Source: Cladocopium goreaui
Taxonomy: Eukaryota; Sar; Dinophyceae; Suessiales; Symbiodiniaceae
DNA: 64,000 bases
NCBI GenBank assembly: GCA_947184155.2
Contig: CAMXCT020003668.1
Span: forward strand, 1,089,001-1,153,000
Direction: 5' to 3'
How positions within the stretch are numbered: the stretch's first letter is position 1; every line of letters begins with the position of its first letter. Shown here piece by piece: positions 1 to 10,363 of the stretch. The notes below the pieces were generated by a model. The model saw only the letters and a program-made list of their open reading frames with translations, was not told the DNA's origin and did no database searches. The position numbers and the translations under genes were made by a program.

Positions 1-85
1 GGGGCGGTCGGGGCGATCAGGTGCTGTGATGGCCTACCTGAATGCAGGGGATCAAAGCGGTGCTATGGAGATGCTTCGACAGATG
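1..85 (+). CDS. partial exon, PPR-like helical repeat
   Basis: Read in frame 2 (first full codon at base 2), the exon contains AYLNAGDQSGAMEMLRQM. This resembles the helix-turn-helix pattern of pentatricopeptide repeats, which bind organellar RNA. It ends at a GT donor (gtgcct at 86), and an inverted-repeat element begins 15 bases later. Its 5' part lies outside the window. One repeat is too little for a firm family call; another alpha-solenoid protein is possible. Confidence 0.4.
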
Positions 86-100
86 GTGCCTTCGGATGGG

Positions 101-197
101 ACATATGCTCCATGGTGCTGGAATATGCACACCAACATTTACCCCATAAATGACCCAGTCATGTAGGTAAATATACCAGCACCATGGAGCATATGGG
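101..197. mobile_element. introner-like element, family E (copy 1)
   Basis: The arms CATATGCTCCATGGTGCTGG and CCAGCACCATGGAGCATATG are reverse complements about 97 bases apart, with no coding potential between them. The element lies just inside the intron that follows the exon ending at 85. Related copies occur at 1221-1294, 20635-20723 and 22821-22924. Confidence 0.75.
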
Positions 198-552
198 GAT
201 GGGAATCCATGAGCCTCACTTTTTCCTCACTTTTGATGGAGAGGTTTGAAGCGTTTTAAAAGCCTTACCATTGATCAATTCCGTGGTGGTTTTTGGATAT
301 TTGTGGTTTGCAAAATTCATGCAAAGTCACAGCTCCTGCGATAGCGATATCACAATATCGCAGCTGGGGCGGACATTGTTGGAAGGCAATTGGAAAGAGA
401 GACAGAGAGAGAGAGAGAGAGATCACTGCTCTTGCTCTGTAGAATCAGTTTTTCACATTTTTTTCTATGTACGGTGTTTATCTTCAAAGCCTTTTTTTGT
501 GGGGACGAGGCTTATCAGAAACGTGTCATGACCAGCCAGTTGCGGTGGCCAG

Positions 553-612
553 GTGCGTACCAAGCTCTTCAACAAGGTCACAGCATCTTGGCATCAACTT
601 CGTGCGGCTGTG
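553..612 (+). CDS. candidate exon, unknown protein
   Basis: The acceptor ggccag is followed by 20 open codons (VRTKLFNKVTASWHQLRAAV) and a gtacgc donor. The family is not recognised. Support comes only from splice-site quality and the open frame, so a chance ORF in an intron is possible. Confidence 0.35.
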
Positions 613-1009
613 GTACGCTAAATGCTCCAAGGTATAGCACCATTTCTACTACCAAATGGCCACCAAATATTTTTTTAAAGGAATAACCAATAGGAACAAT
701 CAAATCAAGCAGTGGATTGTTGGGGTCCCGATGTTGGCCCGTCCAGTGTGAACGATGATGTTTCGTCAACCCGAATTGATCAAGAAGGATTTTGCAGAGA
801 GATTCAGCAATTCAGGTCAATGATTACTGCGTATGGTTCGGTATCGAGATGGTGATTATGTGGCAACATTTGGCAGTAGAGAAGTGAATGCAAACATCCA
901 GCATACCCAAGAGATCCCAAGAGTAATACATGGACTCTTGACCGTGAGAAATTTGAACATATGGCCGTATGGGGTATATGCACATAGGTGGCAGATATCC
1001 CCAGGTAGA

Positions 1010-1111
1010 ATCAATGGATTGGTTGAAGGGAAAAATTACAGGAAAACTCATATTCAATGGGAAAATGGATGGTTTCCGATGTAGGTTTTCCCTTAAACCA
1101 ATCCATTGATA
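1010..1111. mobile_element. introner-like element, family F
   Basis: The arms TCAATGGATTGGTTGAAGGG and CCCTTAAACCAATCCATTGA are near-perfect inverted repeats about 100 bases apart. A half-similar sequence is seen near 9870 and near 31785. The size matches the other element families in this window. Confidence 0.65.
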
Positions 1112-1155
1112 GAAGTACCAATGCAATCCCATTAAATAAGCTCAGGGCTCTTTAG

Positions 1156-1220
1156 CGGCTCGTTTGGGCATCAAAGACTTAGAGGTGCAGCTTTCGCGGG
1201 AGGGCCATGACTGGGCGTGG
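1156..1220 (+). CDS. exon, unknown protein
   Basis: The acceptor tttag is followed by 2 + 63 nt in frame, reading ARLGIKDLEVQLSREGHDWAW, and then a gtacga donor. The codons are GC-rich at third positions, unlike the flanks. A family E element occupies the intron immediately after the donor. The family is not recognised. Confidence 0.6.
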
Positions 1221-1294
1221 GTACGAATATTTACCAACATTTACCCCATAAATGACCCAAATGTAGTAAATATACCATACATGGAGCATATGGG
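1221..1294. mobile_element. introner-like element, family E (copy 2, 5'-truncated)
   Basis: It shares the middle (TTTACCCCATAAATGACCC) and 3' arm (CATGGAGCATATGGG) with the copy at 101-197 but lacks the 5' arm. Its remaining sequence starts directly at the donor of the preceding exon. Confidence 0.6.
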
Positions 1295-1479
1295 ATTGAT
1301 AAACAATTGGCGAAGCAGTCGATTTACATGATCCAGTTAATTTCATCGAGTTTCTTCATTTTTTCTCTGGGAGTTCCTGCGTTCCTGAAACGCTAGTGTC
1401 AACACACTACAAGTTGGATATAATATAATGGTGTGAAGACAACAACGTCGGCTCAAAAGCTTCAAGCTTGTGACAGTAG

Positions 1480-1531
1480 GTCCGCAGCCCTTGAGAAGAT
1501 TTTCCAAAGCCATGTTTTCCCACAATGTTGG
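1480..1531 (+). CDS. candidate exon, unknown protein
   Basis: The acceptor acagtag and donor gtcagt enclose one leading base and 17 codons (SAALEKIFQSHVFPQCW). The donor is close to consensus. The family is not recognised. The preceding 180 bases contain no other supported exon. Confidence 0.45.
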
Positions 1532-1926
1532 GTCAGTTGCACATGAGCTTCCGGGAAAATGATGATAAGTAGTGATATCGGTATCATGGCCAAAAGCCGG
1601 TCCCTCTGAAGTTGTCCCATTTGAGGACATGGTGGTTCATCCGTTTCATAGCATTTTGATCAATTTATTTTATAAATACAGTAAATATCACGCCAAGACA
1701 ATTGTATACATTTGTATACCATTTCAGTCCAATTCATTCCTTCACATATAAACTTGGACTATCCAGGTATAAAAGGAATTCCATTTCTTTCGGCGTAGCA
1801 TCCACAGTTTACCTGCATTTTTGCAAAAAAAAGCAACCTGGACAATTTCAAGAAAAATAGACAAATATGGAGAAATGGAAAAAAACTACGTGGGACCATG
1901 TGGGACCAATCTATGTATTGTGGGAG

Positions 1927-2030
1927 TACCCTCTGGTTATTTAACATAGCCATGGAAAATCACCATTTTTAATAGGTAAACCTCTATAAATGGTCCATTT
2001 CCCATGGCTATGTTAAATAACCAGAGGGTA
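1927..2030. mobile_element. introner-like element, family A (copy 1)
   Basis: The arms begin TACCCTCTGGTTATTTAACA and end with its reverse complement (AACCAGAGGGTA). The two halves are self-complementary around a short centre (ATAGCCATGGAAAATCACC pairs with its counterpart). Nine further copies are listed below. The family consensus is about 104 bp and has no ORF, so it is non-autonomous. Confidence 0.85.
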
Positions 2031-2127
2031 TTGTGGGTAAAAGCGCCATGGTTTCTGGTTGATTCTCCCTTCACCCCCGAAATTGGCACCATGGACGGCT
2101 GCACTGCTGCGTTGGTTTCATCGGCAG

Positions 2128-2230
2128 AGCTGGCGGACTTTGTGTGCCGCTGCCATGCGGAAGATCTGTTGCGCTGGTCGTTGTACCTGGCCAAGTTATT
2201 GTTTTACGATTACAGGATGGTGCCGTCGAA
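2128..2230 (+). CDS. exon, unknown helical protein
   Basis: The acceptor tcggcag leads into an open, GC3-rich frame (LADFVCRCHAEDLLRWSLY, then LAKLLFYDYRMVPS) and a gtgatg donor. The frame is also open upstream to 2090, so the start could lie there. The family is not recognised. Confidence 0.55.
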
Positions 2231-2942
2231 GTGATGTTTGTTGGTTGATAGACCCCATTAAATATAGGCTATAGTTATATATATATATATCTACCATAAA
2301 CCATAGTTAAGCTACTTATAAGGCATCTTGGGGGCCCCATCCTGTATGTGTAATGGTAAACCCATGTAGTTATTCGCAGTTACGAATGTTTTACATCGTT
2401 TTAGTATATTAGTGATGGTAAGGCCAATATTTTCACATTCATCCCAAATAGGTGTATGCCAACCCTTCCATGGGGGATGGTTTATTTGTTAGTGGGTTTG
2501 CTACATTTTGCCACATTATCCGGTGAATCTTGCAACTTACCATTGACATATTCTGTTGGGGGCATTTCATGATATTCTTAAAAGTCACTTCGTGTGACCA
2601 ATTCAGGTGGTAGAATTGGTTGAGATATGAAATAAGTGTTTTTTTCTCCCTGGGGTTGAGCTTTTGTTACCCTAGGATTGGGAGTGAAATATCTGGGATT
2701 TCGGATGCTGTCTCCAGTGTTTCGTTTTTTTTTTTTTTAAATCTGCCTTTGATTTTGATGTACGGTCGCATTTTGGGAATACAGCAACCCCCAAAAAGAT
2801 ATATATAAAAGTAAAATCCTACTAGACTATAGTGGCACATGACTTTTATTTCTGGACTTTTCGTTATCATTCGGTTGCTTTGCAATGTTTTCGGGAACGG
2901 TCTTAGTTTTTACTTTTAGGGGCCCAGATTCACAACGCCCAG

Positions 2943-3021
2943 GTACTCGGGAGATTATGTGGTGCTTCGAGGCGGCCTGTGATGTCTCACCTGCGAAAGG
3001 AACCTACCGTATCAAGATCCT
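2943..3021 (+). CDS. candidate exon, unknown protein
   Basis: The acceptor cccag leads into TREIMWCFEAACDVSPAKG followed by TYRIKI, ending at a gtagat donor directly before an ATG microsatellite. A second reading frame is also partly open, so the frame choice is tentative. Confidence 0.45.
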
Positions 3022-3024
3022 GTA

Positions 3025-3055
<31 letters not shown>

Positions 3056-3086
3056 GCCAGATGATGATGATGATGATGATGATGAT
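3025..3086. repeat. (GAT)n microsatellite
   Basis: Two blocks of uninterrupted GAT/ATG triplets are separated by TGGCCA. They are probably intronic. Confidence 0.9.
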
Positions 3087-3141
3087 CCTAGTAACTACTG
3101 TATAAATCTGTATAATAATAATAAGCATCGTTTTTCCGTGA

Positions 3142-3290
3142 GTTTGCGCTCGCAAACCCCTCCAACATCAGTGGCAATTTGCTCCAAATCAAGGCTCCGA
3201 CTCCGATTTTTGCTACGCAGCGGTCAATCCTCCGCTGGAGGACGGGGAAAACGACTGCGGTTTGGGCCTTGGACTGTCGCAGAGAGATTT
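3142..3290 (+). CDS. low-confidence exon, unknown protein
   Basis: Two frames are open across this GC-richer stretch. The more protein-like one reads SNISGNLLQIKAPTPIFAT and continues ILRWRTGKTTAVWALD. No convincing donor was fixed, so the ends are approximate. Confidence 0.25.
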
Positions 3291-3445
3291 TCGATGGGGA
3301 TGGGTCAAGACCACGTTTATTTATCAATATTTCTCATAGATGTTAGGATGATTTGACTTGAGTTGAGTCCTTTACTTGGCATGATGATTCAAAGTTGAAC
3401 TTCAAATCAAGTTTCTTTTGGGGATGAAGTACAACCCGCTGGTAG

Positions 3446-3577
3446 GGCTTTAAAATGGACCGGAGAATCAAGATCCGTTTTTGGTGCCCACCAGGAACCA
3501 AGGTTTTGTACAGACATCCGTCAGGGATCACCATGATAGTCAAGCTGGCAGGGGGCATGGCAGAAGAATTTCACAAC
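3446..3577 (+). CDS. exon, unknown protein
   Basis: The acceptor tggtag and donor gtgtca enclose exactly 44 codons, reading GFKMDRRIKIRFWCPPGTK and later SGITMIVKLAGGMAEEFHN. The pattern of short beta-like segments is not one I can assign. The region after it (3590-3700) repeats GAAAAACGATGAAAAACCATG and looks intronic. Confidence 0.55.
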
Positions 3578-3775
3578 GTGTCACTTATATAGAAAAACGA
3601 TGAAAAACCATGGAAAAACGATAGAAAACTGATAGATGTCACAACTGAAACTATGATAGATGTGTATCTAGGAAAAACGATGAAAAACCATGAAAAACCT
3701 TGTAGTCGCGCATGATATCGCATGATATATGTAGGATCCAAGAGAAGTCCTTATAACATGCCTTCCGCGACTCAG

Positions 3776-3834
3776 GCGTCGAGGAAGGCAAAGTGCTGGT
3801 CGCCCCCAAGGTGTTTGATCTCCTCGGAGGCTCG
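3776..3834 (+). CDS. exon, unknown protein
   Basis: The acceptor ctcag and donor gtgaat enclose VEEGKVLVAPKVFDLLGGS, preceded by two split-codon bases. Third positions are GC-rich. The family is not recognised. Confidence 0.6.
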
Positions 3835-3898
3835 GTGAATGGGTGACTTTTGGTGACTTTCGCGTATCCACCAGGAGCAAAATTGATGGCATAACAAT

Positions 3899-4022
3899 CA
3901 CCAAATATCAGCTAATCACCTGGCTGATTATCAATAAATATTAGCCTGGCTGATATTTTTTGCATAATAATATCAGCAAATATCAGCCTGGCTGATCTCA
4001 CCAAATATCAGCCAATTACTGG
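3899..4022. repeat. short ATATCAGCC/GGCTGAT interspersed repeats
   Basis: CAAATATCAGC and CTGGCTGAT recur at least five times in both orientations, giving potential small hairpins. No coding potential was seen. Confidence 0.6.
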
Positions 4023-4868
4023 CTGACTTTCCAAAAAGTGTACCTTTTGTCATCTCATGTGTCAGCATGTGCTGAGAGGTAACCCTGGGTTTCGATTTGG
4101 ACCCTGGCTCCTTTGCTTTCGACTGTGATTTCAGCAGTCTTGTGACAGAATCCGTGTGTTTCCTACTAGCCTTCCACTCCAATTTCAGCAGTTTTATAAG
4201 ACACTCAGTGTGTTTTTCCTTCATCCTCTTGTGCAAGCAATGGCTGAAAGCCAATTTACTTGGCCAAGGGACTTAAGCCTCTGCAAGTCCAAGTGTTTTT
4301 TCATTGAATCAGGCCTTAAAGGGGACTAACAAACTCTAAACCGGAGAGTTTTCCTGGCTTTGTTCTTGACCAAAAGAGCTGAGTGGTTCGAAACAAAGTG
4401 CCCAAAACGTACTTGCGAAGATGGCCGGGGTTGAAGCCACCAGCAGCCAGAAGAGGAACATGTCAAAATCAAAAGACTTTCGTCAACTATTCTGCCGGGT
4501 CTCATGTTGCACATTGCTGTGGGTGTTGCAAGCAGATCCGTAGCATGAAAACACTAGGCTTTGTTTATGCTTGATATGTTAATTTGAGAATATACATTCT
4601 GTAAAAGAATGGACTGTAATTAAGAGAAGTTTATACAGATGTGATGGCATCTTTCCATGATCAAGGCTGTGGGGTGCTTGTGCCCAGGGCTTTTTCCTGG
4701 ATTCCAATGGTAGCTGATCAACCACCCTTCTGGTCCTTCTGCTTCACCCTGACCCTTCAAAGCATCACATCCATTATGAATCAACATATAAATAATTAAA
4801 TTTTTATGTCTATATAAAGGTATATATGCATGCATATATACATATATGTATATAAGACGATACACATA

Positions 4869-5113
4869 GATAGATGCATGGATGGATGGATGGATGGATG
4901 GATGGATAGATGGATAGATGGATAGATGGATAGATGGATAGGTGGATGGATCGATGGATCGATGGATGGATGGATCGATGGATCGATGGATGGATGGATC
5001 GATGGATAGATGGATGGATAGATGGATAGATGGATAGATGGATAGACAGATAGATGGATGGATGGATAGATGGATGAATGGATGGATGGATGGATAGATA
5101 AATAGATAGATAG
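4869..5113. repeat. (GGAT/GATA)n microsatellite, 245 bp
   Basis: This is a tetranucleotide array mixing GATG, GATA and GATC steps. It produces long artefactual Ser/Ile/Pro/His ORFs on the minus strand (4620-5207), which I do not regard as genes. Confidence 0.95.
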
Positions 5114-5225
5114 AGCCATGGGCCCCATCTAGTTTGGAGATTTCCCGGCTAGTTGTGTTTGACGACCGGAGGGTCAAGATCGGTCTTTTAGCACCTAAAA
5201 TCACCAAAAAATGTGCGGTTCCCAG

Positions 5226-5288
5226 TTGAAGGTGGCCTTGTTCACATCGAAATGAAAGAGCTGGAAGAGGCCGGCTCTGTTCGACTCA
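5226..5288 (+). CDS. exon, unknown protein
   Basis: The acceptor cccag and donor gtggct enclose two leading bases and [20 protein letters not shown]. The alternating pattern suggests a beta strand followed by a turn. The family is not recognised. Confidence 0.55.
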
Positions 5289-5561
5289 GTGGCTTGGAGT
5301 AATCGCTTTCGGACAGGAGCTGGGGCCGCTGGGGATTGGTTCATGTCAAGGGACGGTCATCCATTAATAAGGGATTTCGATGCTCATTTTAAGGATACAC
5401 GTTGTAGTACCCACGGCCCATATACCATGTTTTGACCATGACCCATATGGTGATGTTCAACTGAGATGGGGATAGTAAACAATCACGATGCCCATCCTCT
5501 GAAACGAAGGTTAGGTACTAGAATGGCGAACACATGTGGTTCCCTGGGTCTCACCCTGCAG

Positions 5562-5615
5562 TGTGCAAGGAATCCAGGTGCGCCTGACCATTCCAGACGT
5601 CGTGTATGGGGATGG
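5562..5615 (+). CDS. exon, unknown protein
   Basis: The acceptor cctgcag and donor gtcaaa enclose VQGIQVRLTIPDVVYGD in the only open frame. It ends in phase 2. The family is not recognised. It may belong with the exons at 3446, 3776 and 5226, but phases do not prove this. Confidence 0.5.
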
Positions 5616-5909
5616 GTCAAAAGCTGTTGTTGCCATATGATTGGGGGAATAAACATCAATTAACCAGCTATAACTTAGGGTACCTAGGGCCCCAAGGCTT
5701 TGACTCATAGATATGATCCCTTCTCCCTATTACTAAACCTCTCCTAGATTAAAAAAACTATGTATTTTGGGAAATTTCAGATTGGTCAATTTGAGTTGTA
5801 ATTGATCCCCGTTAGACAACAATTTAAAAACCAAGGTCCAATTTGCAGGTTCTACTCGATAATAATAAAAACTAGTTCAAACAGGGGTGTTTTTTATTAT
5901 AGTCCGTCT

Positions 5910-6300
5910 TTTGAAATCGAACATTCTATTTTTTTCATTAAGGTTTTAAACTTTAAATTAAGGGAACACTTCGAAATCCACTTTGGCAATATTTTAATTA
6001 GATTATAAAAAGGATCTTAATCGAAATCGAAGAACATAGTTTTTTTCAATTAAGGTGGATAATCTAATATTAGGGGGAACGCTTCAAAATCCAATTTTTG
6101 GTGATATTCTAATTAATTATATGTTAAAAATGATTTTGATCGATTTTGAAATCGAAAATTGTAGTTTTTTGAATTAAGGCTATACATTTAATATTAGGGG
6201 AAAGCTTTGAAATCCAGTTTTTGGCCATATTTTACCTAGATTTTAAAAAGGATTTTGATCGATTTTGAAATCGACAATTGTAGTTTTTGTAGTTAAGGTT
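5910..6300. repeat. AT-rich degenerate tandem repeat, about 115-bp unit
   Basis: Four diverged copies of a unit are present. Each contains AAATCGA..., a T-run, TTAAGGTTT, then a block like GAAATCCA(C/G)TTTTGG and ATTAGATTATAAAAAGGAT. No coding potential was seen; the array is probably intronic. Confidence 0.7.
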
Positions 6301-6415
6301 TCATATCAGGGTCCAGCTTCTCCCCCAAATATAAAAATACACCCTCATAATAAAAACAAACCCTCGGTCTCGGTGTTTTTATTTGGGGGGGGCGGGGGGG
6401 GAGGTTTAGTATTAG

Positions 6416-9113
6416 GGTGAAGGGATTAATGCCTCAATCTTGACCTTGACCATGCGAGCAATTCAATTGGCTTCAGCTGCGCGGCGGTTGCCCAGGTGGG
6501 ATAAGAGACGAGGTGGGGAAATGCCGGGAATGGGGTAGGCATAGGAAGGCTATGTGGAATTTATGTAGCTTGTATCTTTGCAAGGACCTCATTCTTGCCC
6601 CATTTACTCTATTTATGTTGCAGATTCTTAGATATTTTACAACTATGATAATTAATCCAAGTTATATCAAAGACGATGCCAACGGTCAAAGTGCTCAAGG
6701 CGCTCCTTTGCCCTTGTTTGTCCTGTTTTATCCTCCTGTCCACCTGGAAGATCTGGTTTGCTTTCTCAAATGTTTCCCGTTCTTCATGCCCTTCGACAGT
6801 GCGGAAAAAAGCTGAAGCAAATTTTTGCAAATCAAAAAAAACATAGCAGGGTGATTTGTCATTTGGGTTTCCGTTTGGATCGTGTATCCTTTCCATTTTT
6901 TTTCCAAGTGCCCAGCCATTTGGAACTTCTAACCCTCGAGGAGATGCTACAGCAGCTCCAGAGCTTCTTCGGCACCCTGGCAGGGCAAAGCGATCGCACC
7001 CTGCAAGACGTGGCAGACGAAGAGGACCTCGATGTGGATGAAGAGGTGGCATGGCACGCTGGGTAAAGGGCCTGGGTGTTTTTTTTTAAAGGATGCCATG
7101 TAGCTGTAGCTTAAGTCTCAGCCAAATTTCAGCGTTGCCCAGATTGAGGTATCTGTCCAAGATTTTCCACTTTGAGATCTGGTATGATCTGGTGTTTTTT
7201 TTTGGAGTGCACAGCGAAGGGGTGGCGATTGCAGGCTCAGCAAGCAAACCATCAAACCGTGCCATGTAATTATTGTTGTTTTGGGCCAACGGAGCAGTCC
7301 ATCCAAAAATTAAGATAACTAAGGGCTCGCAACTACTCGACCTGACCATCAAGTGTCATTGTTGTTCATCCCCACTTCTTTTAGTATGCACATGCCCCCA
7401 TGAGCACATGCCCCCAGGCAGCCCAATACACACACTTGCTCAGACTCAGCATTGCTGGAGGTGTTGGAATATTGGCAAGGCTACGTGCAGAAAAGCCGCT
7501 GTGCCATGAAGCTCGGCTTTAGGCTCTGCCGAGAAGGAACTTGGAAGAATAGCCACCTCTTCTGCAGTGATGGTAAGCGCATGTAAGCGCTATGTCTTTT
7601 TTTTCCCCCTAGGCCACGCGGATATGAGGGAAACTGGTGTGACTCTTTGGATGATTTGGTGGTTGGCTTTCATATTTTCACAGGAGTTGGGTCGCCCCTA
7701 TAGCAACTCACCCACCTCAGGACCCCAGTCTGGACCGGATTAAGTTTTGGAATGCCATCTGAGGCCCGAGGGGTAAAAAGATGGCTGGGCTTTTTTGGTA
7801 TGGTCTAGATTCTAGATCCTGATTTTATTAGGATACAATATGCATCCCCAACCCTGGATGGGTATATTTTATATAATCCTTTAGTTTTTGGATGTTTTTG
7901 GTCATAAATGGAAACCAACCATAACCAGCAAAAGATTAATCTCTTTGGAGACACCGAAGATTGACCATGTATCATCATGTCCAGTTAGAAACCAAATTGC
8001 CCAGATTTTATATTCGGTGGTAGGGAGCTTGGCCAGGTGGCGTCTCGAAAGATTTGACACTGAGAAGGGTGTAACTGGATGGTTATCGCAAGCATACTCA
8101 TCATTTGGTTATCAATGCCCTAGCTCCTTTGATTTTGGTTTAAGGATGGTTTGGAGTCGAATCATTGGGCAAAAAATGATCAGCGAAACGCTTTTTCAAC
8201 AGCCCAAATCACCAACTCTGCGGATTGCGCTTGATTTTTGGGCCTGACAGGCGGCCATTTGTCCCATTTTCAAAGCGTCCTCGGACGTGCGTTGCTCGGC
8301 GAAACTTCCAACCCGCTTGGTGAAAGGGTAGCTGACATTGGGTTCTTGCATGTTTTTGCTATTTTGATGGGGGAATGTTGGATAAGTATATAAATCATAT
8401 GGCCATCTATATATATATAATATATGATATGTTTTTTTTTGTGATCTTTTTTGGTGTGCAAGGTTTGGATGATTCTTTCTCAGAGGGCATGGGCACCTTG
8501 ACAGTTGCAATGCAGACTTTCAAGATGTTTGCACCTAGCCTGGCTCCTGTTCAGCCAGATTGAGGAACACATGCATGGGCGGTTTAATTGTGTAATCCAT
8601 TATGCATCCAGGCCCATACATATAGTATACCTTTATGACATACGCAAATGCAATTAAATGCACACACTGCATGATGGTGCATGTGTAATTGCATAAAGAT
8701 GCTGGTGCCGCCCTAGGTCACGTCTCTGTGACTTCCATTTTAGCTTCCGATGGATCCCGCATGGAATCAGCTGTTGTGGGTCCGCAGACCCGTTTGCTGG
8801 CATCCAATGAAGATGCAACGTGTGCAGCGCCAGCGGCTTAAAAGACGGACCGGTCAGTGGGAAGCTTTCTTGAATTTGACTTTAAATTTTAAACACAATT
8901 TTTCTAGCAATTTGGATGGTTTGAATAGAATATCTCACAAGACATTTTGTTTGTCTTATTATGGTGGGGTACCTAAGGTCACTCATGACAGGGGCTGATC
9001 AGAGAGATCGTTGGAGTGTGGAGTTTGGGATGCTATGGGATGCTAGCCATGGGTCATTCAACAATGACCAGCCTGGCCGTGGGCGGCAGTGTTCTGGAAT
9101 GTTTGACACATGG
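6416..9113 (+). CDS. unknown protein, phase-consistent chain of eight exons
   Basis: I can join exons 6416-6495, 6916-7062, 7215-7234, 7450-7572, 8251-8319, 8463-8548, 8744-8852 and 8992-9113 with matching intron phase at every junction. Donors are GT except a GC donor after the 20-nt microexon. Recognisable text includes LELLTLEEMLQQLQSFFGTL and an acidic stretch DVADEEDLDVDEEVA, then LLEVLEYWQGYVQKSRCAMK, HLSHFQSVLGRALLGETSN, LDDSFSEGMGTLTVAMQTF and a basic tract VQRQRLKRRTG. The first exon has no clear start codon and the last listed exon is followed by more intron, so both ends are open. No domain is recognised. In exon 8251-8319 a second frame is open, and the frame was chosen by phase. 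Confidence 0.6.
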
Positions 9114-9356
9114 GTCTGTTCCGGAGCCGGAGATTTTCCAGTACATCTCCGGTGTCCAATAATTATTGTAGAAAAAGTATAGGGCATAGGGAAAAACTAT
9201 GGTCTGACGTAAGGTTTGCATCCCCAAGTCGGCCCATTGAACAATTTTGTTCAGCTTGGAAAGGACAAAGGACCTTGTTTTGTTTGGTACATTTGTAACT
9301 GGCAACAATTTCAAACCGTTTCCATATAATTACCTGCGACCTGCGAGCATTTCAGC

Positions 9357-9450
9357 CATCTGCGAGCCCGACCAGGAGGGTCGCATTGAAATACGACGGT
9401 TGGCTGACAAACTAACATTCAATGCGATCAACTGTCGCTCTTTTCAAAAA
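9357..9450 (+). CDS. candidate exon, unknown protein
   Basis: The acceptor atttcag opens a frame reading ICEPDQEGRIEIRRLADKLT and continuing FNAINCRSFQK to a gtagtg donor. The acidic then basic pattern and the splice sites support it. The phase does not connect directly to the exon ending at 9113, so an intervening exon may be missing. Confidence 0.4.
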
Positions 9451-9579
9451 AGTAGTGAGATCGTTTCGCCAAACCCAAAAATACATGAACACGATATCTG
9501 TAAGATTCTGTAAGTGTAACATCTTCAGAAAAAAACCGCCACTGTTCTTTTTTCACCCGACTTCATGGCTTGTCAGCCG

Positions 9580-9684
9580 CATGCGGCAGGCGGAAGTTCA
9601 GCCTGCTGAGATCTTGGATATCACCATCCGTCGCAGGCCCAACTGTCAAAGTCGCTATGAGGACTTCCACTACAAGGCGCGCTG
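9580..9684 (+). CDS. candidate terminal exon with stop
   Basis: The acceptor cttgtcag is followed by an open frame (AEVQPAEILDITIRRRPNC, then QSRYEDFHYKAR) that ends at TGA around 9684. An internal gtcgct could instead be a donor. If it is terminal, it closes the unknown gene upstream, about 0.7 kb before the first methyltransferase exon seen. Confidence 0.4.
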
Positions 9685-10266
9685 AAACTTGGAAAGAACT
9701 TCAACAGGTCGTTGGATTCGAATAGTAACATTAGTAACTAGGTCGTTGCACCTAGTTGAAGTAATTTATTAAACCTCCCAGCAAAATAGCAAATCTCATG
9801 TGGATATTTGAAGCCATCCCAGCATTTGGATGACCATAGAGGACATACCATTTGGATAGTTACCATAACAGGGTTGGTTGAAGGGAAACTTCGAGGAAAC
9901 ATAGGAAACCCTGGTGTTTACTCCCACATATTATATAGATGTTGGCTTTCTGCAAGACATGTTCCCTTGGACCAATCCTGGCATATCCATGCATATCCTG
10001 GCATATAGACATGTAATGTATATATTATATATCAGTATATAATAGAATATGTATAATTAATTAGTCTAGTTATAGTTCATTGTATACATAAGCCCGACAC
10101 ACGCACACACACACACACATGTATGTAATACAACAATATGTAACATTATGAAACTATATATATACATATATATGCATAATCAAATTTACACACATATATA
10201 TATATATTTATAGATACAAAAAGAATGTACTGTATAATGCACGTATTATATGTACACATACTTAAA

Positions 10267-10335
10267 TAGTATGATATATCAATATAAACATATACACTTA
10301 ATAAGTGTATATGTTTATATTGATATATCGTACTA
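10267..10335. repeat. perfect-size hairpin, 34-bp arms
   Basis: An AT-rich inverted repeat with 34-base arms, one mismatch and essentially no loop (…ATACACTTA|ATAAGTGTAT…). It lies about 30 bases upstream of the methyltransferase exon at 10364. Confidence 0.9.
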
Positions 10336-10363
10336 TACACTGTACTTTTCGAGCTGCTTCCAG

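Noticed and set aside
3668-3904. 78-codon minus-strand ORF
   Set aside because: It overlaps the better supported + strand exon at 3776-3834.
4422-4545. Possible gene start MAGVEATSSQKRNMSKSK
   Set aside because: Only 41 codons with no supporting donor and competing frames on both strands; left out of the annotation.
4620-5207. 195- and 110-codon minus-strand ORFs rich in Ser/Ile/Pro/His
   Set aside because: They are translations of the GGAT/GATA microsatellite.
7888-8247. 119-codon + strand ORF starting MDVFGHKWKP
   Set aside because: AT-rich composition like the flanking introns, and it ends before a good acceptor; the exon chain passes it by.
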